In this document: positions 1 to 9,118 of the stretch, one piece after another
How the letters are laid out: every line of letters starts with the position of its first letter
Position numbering within the stretch: position 1 is the first letter of the stretch
Assembly: GCA_014075215.1 (NCBI GenBank)
Contig: CP046177.1
Span: forward strand, 1,178,001-1,242,000
DNA length: 64,000 bases
Source of the DNA: Flavobacteriaceae bacterium
Lineage (GTDB): Bacteria > Bacteroidota > Bacteroidia > Flavobacteriales > Flavobacteriaceae
Reading direction: 5' to 3'
The notes under the pieces: model-generated
What the model saw: the letters and a program-made list of their open reading frames with translations, nothing else
Databases searched by the model: none
What the model was told of the DNA's origin: nothing
Made by a program: the position numbers and the translations under genes

Positions 1-2
1 TC

Positions 3-725
3 ATTCAATTCTATAAAGAAAATACAAAGAAAAGAGCGTTGCTCTTGAATTATCTTTCGGAAACTTTTCCTGAAATCACATCGTTACAATATACCATCAA
101 TACAAAAGCAAATGATACTATTTATGACCAAAAGGTGATATTATTCAAAGGAAGAGATCATATTTTTGAAGAAATGGAAGGTTTGCATTTTAAAATCAAT
201 GCAAAATCTTTTTATCAGACAAACTCAAGTCAGGCATATGAATTGTATAAGATTATACGCAATTTTGCGAATCTTTCCGGTACAGAGCTAGTATATGATT
301 TATATACGGGAATAGGTACCATTGCTCAATTTATTGCTAAAAAAGCAAAAAAAGTAATTGGAATTGAATCTGTTCCGGAAGCTATAGAAGATGCAAAAAA
401 CAACGCACGTCTTAATAAAATTAATAATGTAGCATTCTATGTAGGTGATATCAAAAAAATATTTACATCGGACTTTATTAATCAACACGGAAAACCGGAT
501 GTGATTATCACCGATCCGCCAAGAGATGGGATGCATAAAGACGTTGTATCGCAAATCGTACAGATAGCTCCAAAGAGAATTGTGTACATAAGCTGTAATT
601 CAGCAACGCAGGCAAGAGATTTGGCTTTTATGAAAAAATCTTATAAAATTGTTAAAACACAAGCAGTAGATATGTTTCCGCAAACACATCATGTGGAAAA
701 TGTTGTACTTTTGGAGCTGATATAA
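3..725 (+). CDS. rlmD: 23S rRNA (uracil-5-)-methyltransferase RlmD/RumA, 5' end outside window
   Basis: The reading frame is open from the first base, so the gene is cut by the window edge and only the C-terminal ~240 residues are present. Visible are the SAM-binding motif DLYTGIGTIAQF, the DPPRDG motif and the catalytic-cysteine motif YISCNS near the C terminus, the hallmarks of TrmA/RumA-type RNA m5U methyltransferases. The enzyme would methylate uridine in 23S rRNA in the cytoplasm using SAM. The N-terminal TRAM and Fe-S cysteine regions cannot be checked. It is followed after 4 bp by a DUF6452 lipoprotein, a neighbour order I recognise from Flavobacteriaceae. RlmD versus a paralogous RlmCD-type specificity cannot be settled from this part. 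Confidence 0.9.
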   Translation: MQFYKENTKKRALLLNYLSETFPEITSLQYTINTKANDTIYDQKVILFKGRDHIFEEMEGLHFKINAKSFYQTNSSQAYELYKIIRNFANLSGTELVYDLYTGIGTIAQFIAKKAKKVIGIESVPEAIEDAKNNARLNKINNVAFYVGDIKKIFTSDFINQHGKPDVIITDPPRDGMHKDVVSQIVQIAPKRIVYISCNSATQARDLAFMKKSYKIVKTQAVDMFPQTHHVENVVLLELI

Positions 726-729
726 AAAA

Positions 730-1209
730 ATGAAGAAATGTATCCTTTTATTGCTAGCTGCCATTACTTTTTCTTTTTGTAAAAAGGATGATTTTTGTGT
801 AGAACCTGTTACGCCAAATTTAATATTACGCCTGTATAACAGCACAAACCCAACCGAACTTAAAAGTGGTGAGCGTTTATCTATTTGGGCAGATGGAAGA
901 GATACCTTACCTCAATACACTTCGGTGACGTTAGATTCTGTTGTTATTCCTCTAAACCTTATTTCGAATCAGACGGTTTATAATTTTAAAATAAACACGG
1001 TAGACGGAAATATTGCGAACAATCGGGTAGACCAATTAACCGTTAACTATACTACGGAAGAAGTATATATTTCAAGATCTTGTGGTTTTAGGGTTATCTT
1101 TAACAATGTAACTGTTACTTCAAATAATGGTTGGATATTGTCGTTGAGTCCGTCGTCCATTGCTACTATTAACAATGAATCTTCAGCACATGTACAAATA
1201 TTTCATTAG
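730..1209 (+). CDS. DUF6452-family lipoprotein
   Basis: A 159-residue protein starting 4 bp after rlmD. The N terminus is a lipoprotein signal peptide (hydrophobic stretch ending in FSFC, cysteine at residue 17). The mature protein begins CKKDDFC, which fits the Bacteroidetes lipoprotein surface-export signal (basic then acidic residues after the cysteine), so it may face outwards. The rest is beta-rich with no catalytic motif. The family is known mainly as a conserved flavobacterial protein of unknown function next to rlmD and a DUF6048 protein, which is the context seen here. Confidence 0.8.
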   Translation: MKKCILLLLAAITFSFCKKDDFCVEPVTPNLILRLYNSTNPTELKSGERLSIWADGRDTLPQYTSVTLDSVVIPLNLISNQTVYNFKINTVDGNIANNRVDQLTVNYTTEEVYISRSCGFRVIFNNVTVTSNNGWILSLSPSSIATINNESSAHVQIFH

Positions 1210-1885
1210 CATTGTAGTAACGCTCTTTACGATTTCAATGTATACTCAAAATCCTTTGAATGTAAACGTGGAAAAAGACACTATTGTATATAAAACGGCC
1301 TATGGTTTGCGCTTGGGAATAGATATCAGTAAACCTGTAAAAGCGTTATTTGACAGTAGTTATAAGGGGTATGAAATTGCAGGAGATTACAGACTTTCTA
1401 AAAATTTTTATATTGCTGCAGAACTTGGTTATGAAGAAGAAACTACCCATGAAGATTTTACCAATTCTTTTGCAAAAGGAAGTTATATTCGCTTGGGAGG
1501 AAATATCAACCTCTATAAAAACTGGCTGGATATGAATAATGAAATTTTCTTCGGCTTTCGATATGGCTTCAGTATTTTTGATCAGACATTAAACTCTTAC
1601 ACGATCAATACAGGTACTGAATACTTTCCAGCAACATTGATGAATTCCAGAACAGCAAGCGGTTTAAATGCTCATTGGGCAGAATTTATGTTGGGAATTA
1701 AGGTTGAGACCATTAAAAACTTATATATTTCTGCCAGCTTCTCATATAAAGTAATGGTGAACGCGGAAGATCCTGATAATTTTAAAACGCTTTTTGCACC
1801 GGGGTTTAACAGGGTGTTTTTGAATAATACCGGTTTTGGGTTCAATTATACCATTTCTTATCTCATTCCATTCCGTAAAAAATAA
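1190..1885 (+). CDS. DUF6048-family outer-membrane beta-barrel protein
   Basis: A 231-residue protein with a signal peptide (MYKYFISIVVTLFTISMYTQ) followed by alternating hydrophobic/polar, aromatic-rich strands typical of a small outer-membrane barrel (for example GFRYGFSIFDQTL). The ATG at 1190 is preferred over an in-frame TTG at 1160 because it puts the signal peptide at the N terminus; it overlaps the end of the DUF6452 gene by 20 bp, suggesting translational coupling. Function is unknown. With the upstream lipoprotein it probably forms a cell-envelope pair. Confidence 0.8.
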   Translation: MYKYFISIVVTLFTISMYTQNPLNVNVEKDTIVYKTAYGLRLGIDISKPVKALFDSSYKGYEIAGDYRLSKNFYIAAELGYEEETTHEDFTNSFAKGSYIRLGGNINLYKNWLDMNNEIFFGFRYGFSIFDQTLNSYTINTGTEYFPATLMNSRTASGLNAHWAEFMLGIKVETIKNLYISASFSYKVMVNAEDPDNFKTLFAPGFNRVFLNNTGFGFNYTISYLIPFRKK

Positions 1886-1946
1886 TGCTATAAACTCATC
1901 ATTATTTTACTAATTTTATGGTGAACTTATTTTAATCCCATTAATA

Positions 1947-2894
1947 ATGAATAAAATACCAAGTGTAGATCTATCGGATTTTTTATCAAACGATAAAAAT
2001 CGTAAACAGAAATTTGTTGACGAAATAGGACATGCATATGAAAATATAGGGTTTGTAGCACTGAAAGGGCATTTTCTGAACGATGATCTGGTAGCGGACT
2101 TATACAAAGAAATCAAAAAGTTTTTCGAACTGCCCGTAAACGTAAAAAAGAAATATGAAATTGAGGGTATTGCAGGACAACGCGGTTATGTTTCTTTCGG
2201 TAAAGAAAGTGCCAAAGGGAAAAAAGAAGGGGACTTAAAAGAATTTTGGCATTTTGGTCAATATGTTGAAAACGATCCCGTGCCAGAAGCCGAATACCCA
2301 AAAAATGTATATGTTGAAGAACTTCCGGAATTTAATGAAGTTGGGAAAAAAGCATATAAAATGCTGGAAAAAACAGCAAAATATGTACTACGCTCACTAG
2401 CTATTCACTTACATTTGGAAGAAACTTATTTTGATACGTTCATTAAAAACGGAAATAGTATTTTAAGGCCCATACACTACCCTCCTATTACTACCGAACC
2501 TAAAAACGCGGTGAGAGCTGCTGCTCATGGAGATATCAACCTGATTACTTTATTAATGGGAGCTCAGGGGAAAGGACTGCAAGTACAAAATCATCGCGGA
2601 GAATGGATTGATGCTGTTGCCGAGCCTGATGAATTGATGATTAATGTCGGAGATATGCTGTCCAGGCACAGCAATAATAAGTTAAAATCTACCATCCACA
2701 GGGTAACCAACCCACCAAAAGAGTTATGGGGAACTTCTCGTTATTCAATCCCATTTTTTATGCACCCGATAAGTAGTATGAAATTAAATGTTTTGGAAGG
2801 CTGTATCGATGAAAAAAATCCCAAACTGTTTGATGATATTACGGCAGGAGCATTTTTAGAAGAAAGGCTTAAAGAGTTAGGTTTAAAAAAATAA
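1947..2894 (+). CDS. Isopenicillin N synthase-like 2OG-Fe(II) oxygenase
   Basis: A 315-residue cytoplasmic enzyme. The N-terminal DIOX_N-like region begins KIPSVDLSDF. The C-terminal double-stranded beta-helix carries the iron ligands H194 and D196 (AAHGDINL) and H251 (STIHRVTNPP), plus the 2-oxoglutarate anchor R265-x-S267 (TSRYSIPFF). All catalytic residues are present, so it should use Fe(II), O2 and 2-oxoglutarate, but the substrate cannot be read from sequence. It stands ahead of a SUI1 factor, a DUF1835 protein and a nucleoside phosphorylase on the same strand with short gaps. Naming it a specific antibiotic enzyme would be over-annotation. Confidence 0.88.
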   Translation: MNKIPSVDLSDFLSNDKNRKQKFVDEIGHAYENIGFVALKGHFLNDDLVADLYKEIKKFFELPVNVKKKYEIEGIAGQRGYVSFGKESAKGKKEGDLKEFWHFGQYVENDPVPEAEYPKNVYVEELPEFNEVGKKAYKMLEKTAKYVLRSLAIHLHLEETYFDTFIKNGNSILRPIHYPPITTEPKNAVRAAAHGDINLITLLMGAQGKGLQVQNHRGEWIDAVAEPDELMINVGDMLSRHSNNKLKSTIHRVTNPPKELWGTSRYSIPFFMHPISSMKLNVLEGCIDEKNPKLFDDITAGAFLEERLKELGLKK

Positions 2895-2912
2895 CGAATA
2901 GCTAAAATAAGC

Positions 2913-3239
2913 ATGGACTTACAAGATCAGTTACGGAATTTATTTCCCGATCATATATCGGGAACTCCCAAAAAAGAAGAAAATAAAAGTGATATATGGT
3001 TGCAAGATGAACCTATACTTTGTAAATATGAAAAACGTAAAGGAAAACCCATAACCGTACTGGATGGTTATAATGGTGCCCCTTCAGATTTTAAAAAACT
3101 AGCCAAAGAAATAAAAACCAGTCTGAATGTTGGTGGGAGTGTTAAAAATGACACCATTATTATCCAGGGAGATTACAGAGATCAAATAATGAAAATACTC
3201 AAAGAAAAAGGGTTTTCCGTGAAAAGAATCGGCGGGTAA
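2913..3239 (+). CDS. SUI1/YciH-type translation initiation factor
   Basis: A 108-residue protein. A charged N-terminal segment is followed by the SUI1 fold, with the conserved stretch KYEKRKGKPITVLDGY, the GGSVKND turn and the GDYRDQI motif of eIF1/YciH proteins. Bacterial members bind the small ribosomal subunit, and their role in start-codon discrimination is only partly understood. It lies 18 bp after the oxygenase and 4 bp before the DUF1835 gene, so co-transcription is likely. Confidence 0.88.
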   Translation: MDLQDQLRNLFPDHISGTPKKEENKSDIWLQDEPILCKYEKRKGKPITVLDGYNGAPSDFKKLAKEIKTSLNVGGSVKNDTIIIQGDYRDQIMKILKEKGFSVKRIGG

Positions 3240-3243
3240 TTTT

Positions 3244-4182
3244 ATGGACAATATCTTGCATATCACCAATGGGGACAGCCTTACTGATTATCTCAAAAAA
3301 TCAGACTATAAAGGGACGTATCTGACCTGGCGGGAGATGCTATGCGAGGGTCCTTTAGTTGCTATCATAGATTCCGAGGAGTTTTTTAACTTGAGAAGCA
3401 CATTTTTAAAAGAGTTTTACAACGTAGAATCAAACAACTATTCTTTCAAAAATGAACTCAATACATTAAACCATACAGAAACATATGCTGCTATTGTTTT
3501 ATGGTTTGAATACGATTTGTTTTGCCATATCAATATGTTGGGTGCCATTAATCTTTTACAGCAAAAGAACATACAAAAACCCATTTATATTGTTATCAGC
3601 GGATTTGTTGGCGATGAAAAATCGTTAAAAGGTTTGTGCGAATTAAATCCGGACCAGCTACAAACACATTATAATCAACGAGTTGAATTGACTCCAAAAG
3701 ATAAAAAGCTAGCGATGGATTTGTGGAAAATATATTGCGGTACAGATCACCACCTTCTCGCCTCTTATCCGGTACATACATTCTCTTTTAAATATTTAAA
3801 TAACTGTTTAAAAGCACATATAGAACGATTTCCAAATCAAAAGACAGGGTTAAATGTACTGGAAACAACTATTTTAAAAACCATTCGCAACAAGGAGGTA
3901 AAATCCGAGCGTCAATTATTGAGATATATGCTAAATGATCAGGGGTATTACGGATTTGGAGATATTCAACTTAGACGAATGATACATAAACTGGATATCT
4001 TTTTTGAACTTTCAAATGGCATATTCAAATTAAACAGCAAAGGACATGGGATTTTGTCAGAGCAGCAAAACTTCATGAATGAAATGGATGACCATATGGT
4101 TTACGGAGGAGCGCAACAAATGGATTTCCGGTTTCATTTGGGAAAAAACCAACTTGTTAAATCAGTATCAAATGCCAATTAA
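3244..4182 (+). CDS. DUF1835 domain-containing protein
   Basis: A 312-residue soluble protein opening with the DUF1835 signature (ILHITNGDSL...YLTWREMLCEGP) and continuing with a helical C-terminal half. No catalytic motif is recognisable. DUF1835 proteins are widespread and uncharacterised. The gene begins 4 bp after the SUI1 gene, and its last 11 bp overlap the nucleoside phosphorylase start at 4172, so the three appear co-translated. Confidence 0.8.
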   Translation: MDNILHITNGDSLTDYLKKSDYKGTYLTWREMLCEGPLVAIIDSEEFFNLRSTFLKEFYNVESNNYSFKNELNTLNHTETYAAIVLWFEYDLFCHINMLGAINLLQQKNIQKPIYIVISGFVGDEKSLKGLCELNPDQLQTHYNQRVELTPKDKKLAMDLWKIYCGTDHHLLASYPVHTFSFKYLNNCLKAHIERFPNQKTGLNVLETTILKTIRNKEVKSERQLLRYMLNDQGYYGFGDIQLRRMIHKLDIFFELSNGIFKLNSKGHGILSEQQNFMNEMDDHMVYGGAQQMDFRFHLGKNQLVKSVSNAN

Positions 4183-5044
4183 ACATTCAGAATTAATTCT
4201 TAATCCGGACGGAAGCATTTATCATTTAAGTTTAAAACCGGAACACATCTCAAAAGATCTTATTTTTGTAGGTGATCCTGACAGAGTAGATAAAGTTACC
4301 AAACATTTCGATACCATCGAATTTACCGCTCAAAAAAGAGAATTCAAAACCACCACCGGGATATATAAAGGCAAAAGAATCAGTGTTCTCTCAACCGGAA
4401 TCGGATCAGGGAACATAGATATTGTTTTAAATGAATTAGATGCATTGGTAAATATCGACTTAACAAACAGAAAAATAAAAGAAAAACATACATCGTTAAA
4501 TATTATTCGTATTGGTACGTCCGGATCGTTACAAGCGAATATTCCTGTTGATAGTTTTTTGATGAGTACTCATGCTTTAGATACCGGTGGAATGCTTCAT
4601 TCCTATATTCTTGATACCATTTCTCATTCTGAAATGGAAAAAGCATTTATTCATCATACGGACTGGAGTTCAAAAAGAGCGACTCCTATCATTATAGGTA
4701 GTAGTCAACAGTTAGATAAAAAAATGTCTTCAAAAATACTTTATAAAGGAATAACGGCAACTGCAGACGGGTTTTATGGCCCCCAGGGGAGAGTTTTAAG
4801 GTTACCCGTTCAAGATCCGAAATTAAATAATAAAATTAATTCGTTTAACTATAAAGGAATGAGGATTACTAACCTGGAAATGGAAACTTCGGCTATTTAC
4901 GGGTTATCCAAACTACTGGGCCACCATGCCTGTTCTATGAATGCCATTATAGCCAATAGAGCATTGGGGATGTTTAGTACTCATCCGAATAAGACAGTTG
5001 AAGACCTTATTCTTTATGTTTTGAATAAGTTTGCCGAACCATAA
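4172..5044 (+). CDS. Nucleoside phosphorylase (PNP/uridine phosphorylase superfamily)
   Basis: A 290-residue cytoplasmic enzyme that should split nucleosides with phosphate. Motifs are the N-terminal phosphate loop FVGDPDRV, the substrate region LSTGIGSGN, IRIGTSGSL, and the ribose/base-binding NLEMETSAIYGL of the uridine phosphorylase branch. The ATG at 4172 gives a normal-length protein beginning MPIKHSELILNPDGSIYHL; a longer in-frame form from 4079 would sit inside the DUF1835 gene and is unlikely. Preference for uridine or purines cannot be decided here. Confidence 0.87.
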   Translation: MPIKHSELILNPDGSIYHLSLKPEHISKDLIFVGDPDRVDKVTKHFDTIEFTAQKREFKTTTGIYKGKRISVLSTGIGSGNIDIVLNELDALVNIDLTNRKIKEKHTSLNIIRIGTSGSLQANIPVDSFLMSTHALDTGGMLHSYILDTISHSEMEKAFIHHTDWSSKRATPIIIGSSQQLDKKMSSKILYKGITATADGFYGPQGRVLRLPVQDPKLNNKINSFNYKGMRITNLEMETSAIYGLSKLLGHHACSMNAIIANRALGMFSTHPNKTVEDLILYVLNKFAEP

Positions 5045-5055
5045 GAACTTACTTT

Positions 5056-5155
5056 AACCCGGATTTTAAGAAACTAATTACACTTTGACAGTTAAGAGCT
5101 AACTTGCCAAGGAGTTCGATAATTAAGCCTATTGTATAAATGGTGATTAAGATCC
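5056..5155. repeat. ~100-bp dispersed repeat (AACCCG family), copy 1
   Basis: About 100 bp beginning AACCCGGATTTTAAG, nearly identical to the reverse complement of 52994-53098. The other copy has inverted ends (AACCCGGATTTTAA and AACCCGAATTTTAA); here the right end is degraded (GATTAAGATCC). It carries no gene. It has the size and ends of a miniature non-autonomous element. It lies between the nucleoside phosphorylase and an IS110 remnant, so it may also be related to that element. Confidence 0.75.
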
Positions 5156-5309
5156 TCGCCCGAATTTTGGTTAGAATGCAAAAAAGACTTTCTGTATAGA
5201 AAGCCCTTTGAGGCAAAAAATGATGAAACATCTGTTATCTCGCATAGAATAATGCTCAAAGATAAAGCATTCACCAGAACTCTTTTTATTAATTCATTAA
5301 ATTTCAATT

Positions 5310-6031
5310 ATGAAAACATTCGAGAAAATGCAAGTGAGCAACCCCTATGCTGAGCGTATAGTGTAGGTTCTCGATCTCATTTTGTTGCTGTAGGACAGCA
5401 AAAAAATCAAGTTAAAGAGTTCTCTGTACACCATTGAGGTAGTTTGAAGATGATAAGCTATTTACAAGAACACACCATAGATATCGTACTAAGCGAACAG
5501 GAAAAGAAAAAACTTGTTATTAAGCAAATCAAAGGAAAAAATCAACCCGGAATAGCTGTTCAAGAATACTTCTACAAATTATTTGGTACCGATATTATGG
5601 CTATTGAATCGGTAAGTGTAAGCACTGTTCTAAGCTTTTTATCAGAAATAGGCACCGATATCTATAAATTTGATAGTGCCAAAAAATTTACAAATTGGTT
5701 AAGACTAGCAACCAATAACAAAGTTTCAGGCAGTAAAACCCTAAGTAGTAGAACTCCTAAGGGTAAAAATAAATTTGCAATAGCTTTGCCTAATGCAGCT
5801 AATACCATAGAAAATAAAAAAGAAGGTTATTTGGCTCAGTTCTTTAAACGTATCGCCTATAAAAAAGGAAGAGCAGCAGCTATAACAGCTATAGCCAGAA
5901 AAATAGCAATACTTATATGGAATATGATTATCAAAAAACAAGCCTATCATCCCATAGATTCAGAACAAGACAAAGAAAAATTAAAACAAATCAAAACAAG
6001 ACAAATTCAAAAAAATTATGAAACAACATAA
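5310..6031 (+). pseudogene. IS110-family transposase, decayed
   Basis: The 3' part encodes about 190 residues matching the C-terminal half of IS110/IS116/IS902 transposases: the helix-hairpin-helix region (FGTDIMAIESVSVSTVLSFLSEIGTD), then TNWLRLATNNKVSG and a helical tail. Upstream, 5310-5440 holds scraps of the N-terminal RuvC-like domain (NPYAERI, then VGSRSHFVAVG) broken by a single-base loss where I-D-V-G is expected at about 5360 and by an in-frame TGA at 5435. The middle ~130 residues are missing, and with them the catalytic core. Cannot be active. Confidence 0.8.
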
Positions 6032-6090
6032 AATCGATATTAGCACATTATCAGTGTGTTAGGAATTAAATTAGGTAGAATGATATTACC

Positions 6091-6252
6091 GACACCTTTG
6101 GAAAATTGATTTGACAAAAAAGTTCGACGCCCGAAGAAAATTTTCAACCGGAATAACTTGTTGGTTTTGAGGATTTAAAATTTTCGAGAAGGAAGAAATT
6201 TGAAGCCAAATCAATTTTAATATGGAGTATATCACTATTTTGCAAAGGTCTC
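6091..6252 (-). repeat. 162-bp hairpin repeat (GAGACC family), copy A
   Basis: Reverse-orientation copy of the repeat also at 28677, 42390 and 57251. Ends are GACACCTTTGG (degenerate) and GCAAAGGTCTC. The bases TTACC flank both sides (6086-6090 and 6253-6257), a perfect 5-bp target duplication. No coding capacity. It separates the IS110 remnant from the following lipoprotein gene. Confidence 0.88.
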
Positions 6253-6330
6253 TTACCTTTAAAAAATAATTACCCCATTTTTCCGTTATTTAATAAAATG
6301 TGTACATTTATACCTTTTAAAAAGAAATCC

Positions 6331-6555
6331 ATGAAAAAAATCGTATGTATTGCTATTTGTGTTATAGGACTTGCTTGCTTATCGTCATGTAGAAGTACAT
6401 CCAAAAGTTGTGGTTTGGCTACAACTCTTCAACATCAGGATATGCAGCAGTTATTGAGTTTTGATAATACGGTAAAGTACTCACATTATGGTTATTATCA
6501 TATTATAAAAGCGGTCTTAGATGCTCGCACTTTTACAGACGTGGTGGGAACATAG
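6331..6555 (+). CDS. Short lipoprotein of unknown function, probably frameshifted
   Basis: A 74-residue product with a lipoprotein signal (KKIVCIAICVIGLACLSSC) and short mature part. The ATG at 6331 is preferred over an in-frame ATG at 6298 because the signal peptide then starts at residue 1. The frame stops at 6553, but from about 6540 the neighbouring frame continues with a plausible stretch (GGNIATGMVIVKGGIHSSYK) to a stop at 6614, so this may be the front of a longer gene with a frameshift. I do not recognise the family. The rest up to 6718 has no intact frame. Confidence 0.5.
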   Translation: MKKIVCIAICVIGLACLSSCRSTSKSCGLATTLQHQDMQQLLSFDNTVKYSHYGYYHIIKAVLDARTFTDVVGT

Positions 6556-6718
6556 CAACAGGCATGGTGATTGTAAAGGGCGGTATTCATTCAAGCTATA
6601 AATTTTCCTTATAGTGCTATAAAAAAATTTATGGTGATAAAAATCCTGGCATTATTTGGGCTTTTAAATTGCTAATGCTGTTCAAATACCGGAAAAACAG
6701 AAGTTAATACAGTATAGC

Positions 6719-7315
6719 GTGTCATTATTTATTCCAACATACTTCTCTCCTGTTTCTCAGTTTTCGGAAATCGTAAGAGCCGATAGGGTTACATTTGAAA
6801 CAGAGGATAACTTTCAAAAGCAAAGCTACCGGAATCGTTGTTATATATATGGGGCTAATGGCAGGCAGTTATTAAATATCCACGTCTCACATACGAATAG
6901 CCCGGAAAGAAAAAAAACAAAAGATACCATTATAAGTGGAGAGTTTCCCTGGCAAAGACATCATTATAAGTCTTTAAAAATTGCTTATAATTCCTCGCCT
7001 TTTTTTGAATTCTACGAAGATGACCTTATGGCTATATTCAACAAAAAATACAAGTTCCTGCTAGATGTAAATTTAGATACCTTTTCTTTTTTTAACGAAG
7101 CTTTGGATTTGAATATATCATATGCTAAAACAACAACATATATAATAAACGCTGATGTAACAGATTTTCGGTTTTTAGCAAATGCCAAACAGCATATTAA
7201 CGATTCCTTTAAACCATATGTTCAGGTTTTTGACAACAAATACGGGTTTATAGAAAATCTGTCTATGTTAGATCTTCTCTTTATGGAAGGACCCAATGCA
7301 GTAAGTTACCTTTAA
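6719..7315 (+). CDS. WbqC family protein
   Basis: A 198-residue protein with a GTG start (6719). The opening IPTYFSPVSQF, the middle HYKSLKIAYNSSPFFEFY and the late SMLDLLFMEGPN are characteristic of WbqC-like proteins, which occur in surface-polysaccharide clusters and are predicted to act in sugar modification, although the reaction is not established. It lies upstream of a DUF6122 gene and converges with the polysaccharide operon. In many Flavobacteriaceae a signal peptidase gene precedes it; I see none here. Confidence 0.8.
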   Translation: MSLFIPTYFSPVSQFSEIVRADRVTFETEDNFQKQSYRNRCYIYGANGRQLLNIHVSHTNSPERKKTKDTIISGEFPWQRHHYKSLKIAYNSSPFFEFYEDDLMAIFNKKYKFLLDVNLDTFSFFNEALDLNISYAKTTTYIINADVTDFRFLANAKQHINDSFKPYVQVFDNKYGFIENLSMLDLLFMEGPNAVSYL

Positions 7316-7347
7316 ACCGAAATTTGACATAAGATACCTTTACAACA

Positions 7348-7659
7348 TTGATAGATTATAAATTCCTCATTCATTACGGTCTGCATTATATTTTTCCTCT
7401 CCTGATTGCTTTTTTGTTTTACAGGAGTCACTGGAAAAAAGTATACGTCATCTTCTTATTAACCATGTTGATTAATACGGATCATCTTCTGGCAGATCCA
7501 ATATATGATCCTCTTAGATGCAGTATTCATTTTCACCCGCTTCATACATATTATGCATGTATTGTATACGTTGGTTTTTTATGCTTTAAAAAACCAAGAG
7601 TTCTCGGAATTGGGCTTGTTTTTCACTTAGTTACAGATGCTATTGATTGTTTTTTGTAA
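7348..7659 (+). CDS. DUF6122-family membrane protein
   Basis: A 103-residue protein, TTG start, with about three membrane helices. Conserved polar residues lie between helices: HYGLHY near the N terminus, NTDHLLADPIYDPLRCSIHFHPLHT in the middle and HLVTDAIDC at the end. This histidine/aspartate pattern suggests a membrane metal-dependent hydrolase, but the family is uncharacterised. Its last 20 bp overlap the end of the convergent flippase gene. Confidence 0.75.
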   Translation: MIDYKFLIHYGLHYIFPLLIAFLFYRSHWKKVYVIFLLTMLINTDHLLADPIYDPLRCSIHFHPLHTYYACIVYVGFLCFKKPRVLGIGLVFHLVTDAIDCFL

Positions 7660-9118
7660 ATGAGTTGAACCTAAACAGTTTTCTTAAAAACACATTCATA
7701 TCATTCGATATTTTCAATTGCACTACTAAAATCAAATAAATACCGGTAATTAACATTCCTTTTAACAGCATATTAAGTATAGGATGAAAACCAAAATTTA
7801 TAAAATAAAAAATAAGGTATAAGATAGCAATGATGAAAATTAAAATCATTGTTTTAGAAGTAAAGGGAGTCATCCGAAACTTATGATACACATACCACAT
7901 TTTAAGCGTATTAAAAAAAGTAATGACTATTAACGTGGACAATGCTGCTCCATAGATACCCATCTCGTCAATGAGCCATGCATTCAAAAAATAGACAGAA
8001 AGCGCCATGGCAATTCCGTATGGGAGCAAAATCTTATAATATTTGGAGTTTGAAACAATAGCTCCGTTATTTCCTAAAAACATACTGTATAACTTTGCCA
8101 AAGAGATTACCAGTACGATTAAAATTCCACCGGAATATTTTTCGGGAAGAATTTTATATAACTCAATTACGTTTGCATTGATCAATAAAAAAATAAATCC
8201 ACATACCAATATCAAATTTATAGAGCTTCTTTTGTACAAATTTGCTACTTCCGGCATATTATTTTCATTCAACGCTTTGGCTGTCAATGGTTGTAAAATA
8301 TGTGACATGGCCCTACCCGGAGCTTCTATTACCGAACCAATGTACACTGCTACACTGTAATATGCCGTATATTCAATGGCTTTTTTAGCGGGAATCATTA
8401 CCTTATCAATATCCAGTAATATGGCTCCTGCACTTCCTGCCAGGATAATGTATATCGAATAGCTAATAAGTTCTTTATAATTATCCGGAAATGAAAAACT
8501 AAATTTCGGTCTGTACAGCTTAAAGGCATACAGCATCATAATAAACATTCTCAAAAAATAAGCAGCCGTTAAACAATAGATAAATGCTACTTGATTTATC
8601 ACTTTATAAAATACTAAGAATAATAGTATCATGACGGCAATTCTATTATAAAGCTCTTTTAAAACGTTTCCGAAGACTGATTTTAGTTGAACTTTAGACC
8701 AGGAATAAAAAATCTCAAAATAAGCAGTTGTAACAGCCACCAGATATATGATAAACGTATAGTCTCTTATGATGGCATTCTTTTTTGATAAATACGTTGC
8801 AATTTCATTATAAAAAAGGTTTCCAAAAAAAGCAATAGGAGTGGCTATAAACAAGGGTACAAACAGTGCAGTACTTAAAAATCGGTCTCGTTGAATTTTT
8901 GAAGTATAACTGCTATAAAACTTAACAATGGTATACTGTACTCCAAAAGCTGTCAGTGGCATTAATAAATTTGCCATAGATAGTAAATAGGTAACCAGTC
9001 CATAGTATTCCTCCTTTAAGAAACGAGTATATAAAAAAAGTGCATTTATCCCTCCAAAAAAGAAAGCAGCATAAATAATGATTGTATTCCTTGATGATTG
9101 TTTTAAAACAATTCCCAT
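7640..9118 (-). CDS. Polysaccharide flippase (Wzx/oligosaccharide flippase family)
   Basis: A 492-residue inner-membrane protein with about 12-14 predicted helices and short loops, opening with an amphipathic segment (QSSRNTIIIYAAFFFGGINALFLY) as in MOP-superfamily polysaccharide exporters. It is expected to move a lipid-linked glycan unit across the membrane. It is the last gene of the reverse-strand glycan operon, with its ATG directly abutting the end of the epimerase gene. Confidence 0.88.
   Translation of the reverse strand: MGIVLKQSSRNTIIIYAAFFFGGINALFLYTRFLKEEYYGLVTYLLSMANLLMPLTAFGVQYTIVKFYSSYTSKIQRDRFLSTALFVPLFIATPIAFFGNLFYNEIATYLSKKNAIIRDYTFIIYLVAVTTAYFEIFYSWSKVQLKSVFGNVLKELYNRIAVMILLFLVFYKVINQVAFIYCLTAAYFLRMFIMMLYAFKLYRPKFSFSFPDNYKELISYSIYIILAGSAGAILLDIDKVMIPAKKAIEYTAYYSVAVYIGSVIEAPGRAMSHILQPLTAKALNENNMPEVANLYKRSSINLILVCGFIFLLINANVIELYKILPEKYSGGILIVLVISLAKLYSMFLGNNGAIVSNSKYYKILLPYGIAMALSVYFLNAWLIDEMGIYGAALSTLIVITFFNTLKMWYVYHKFRMTPFTSKTMILIFIIAILYLIFYFINFGFHPILNMLLKGMLITGIYLILVVQLKISNDMNVFLRKLFRFNSFTKNNQ

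Noticed and set aside
1947..2894. Isopenicillin N synthase (beta-lactam biosynthesis)
   Set aside because: Only the shared 2OG-Fe(II) fold and metal ligands are present; there are no other antibiotic genes nearby.
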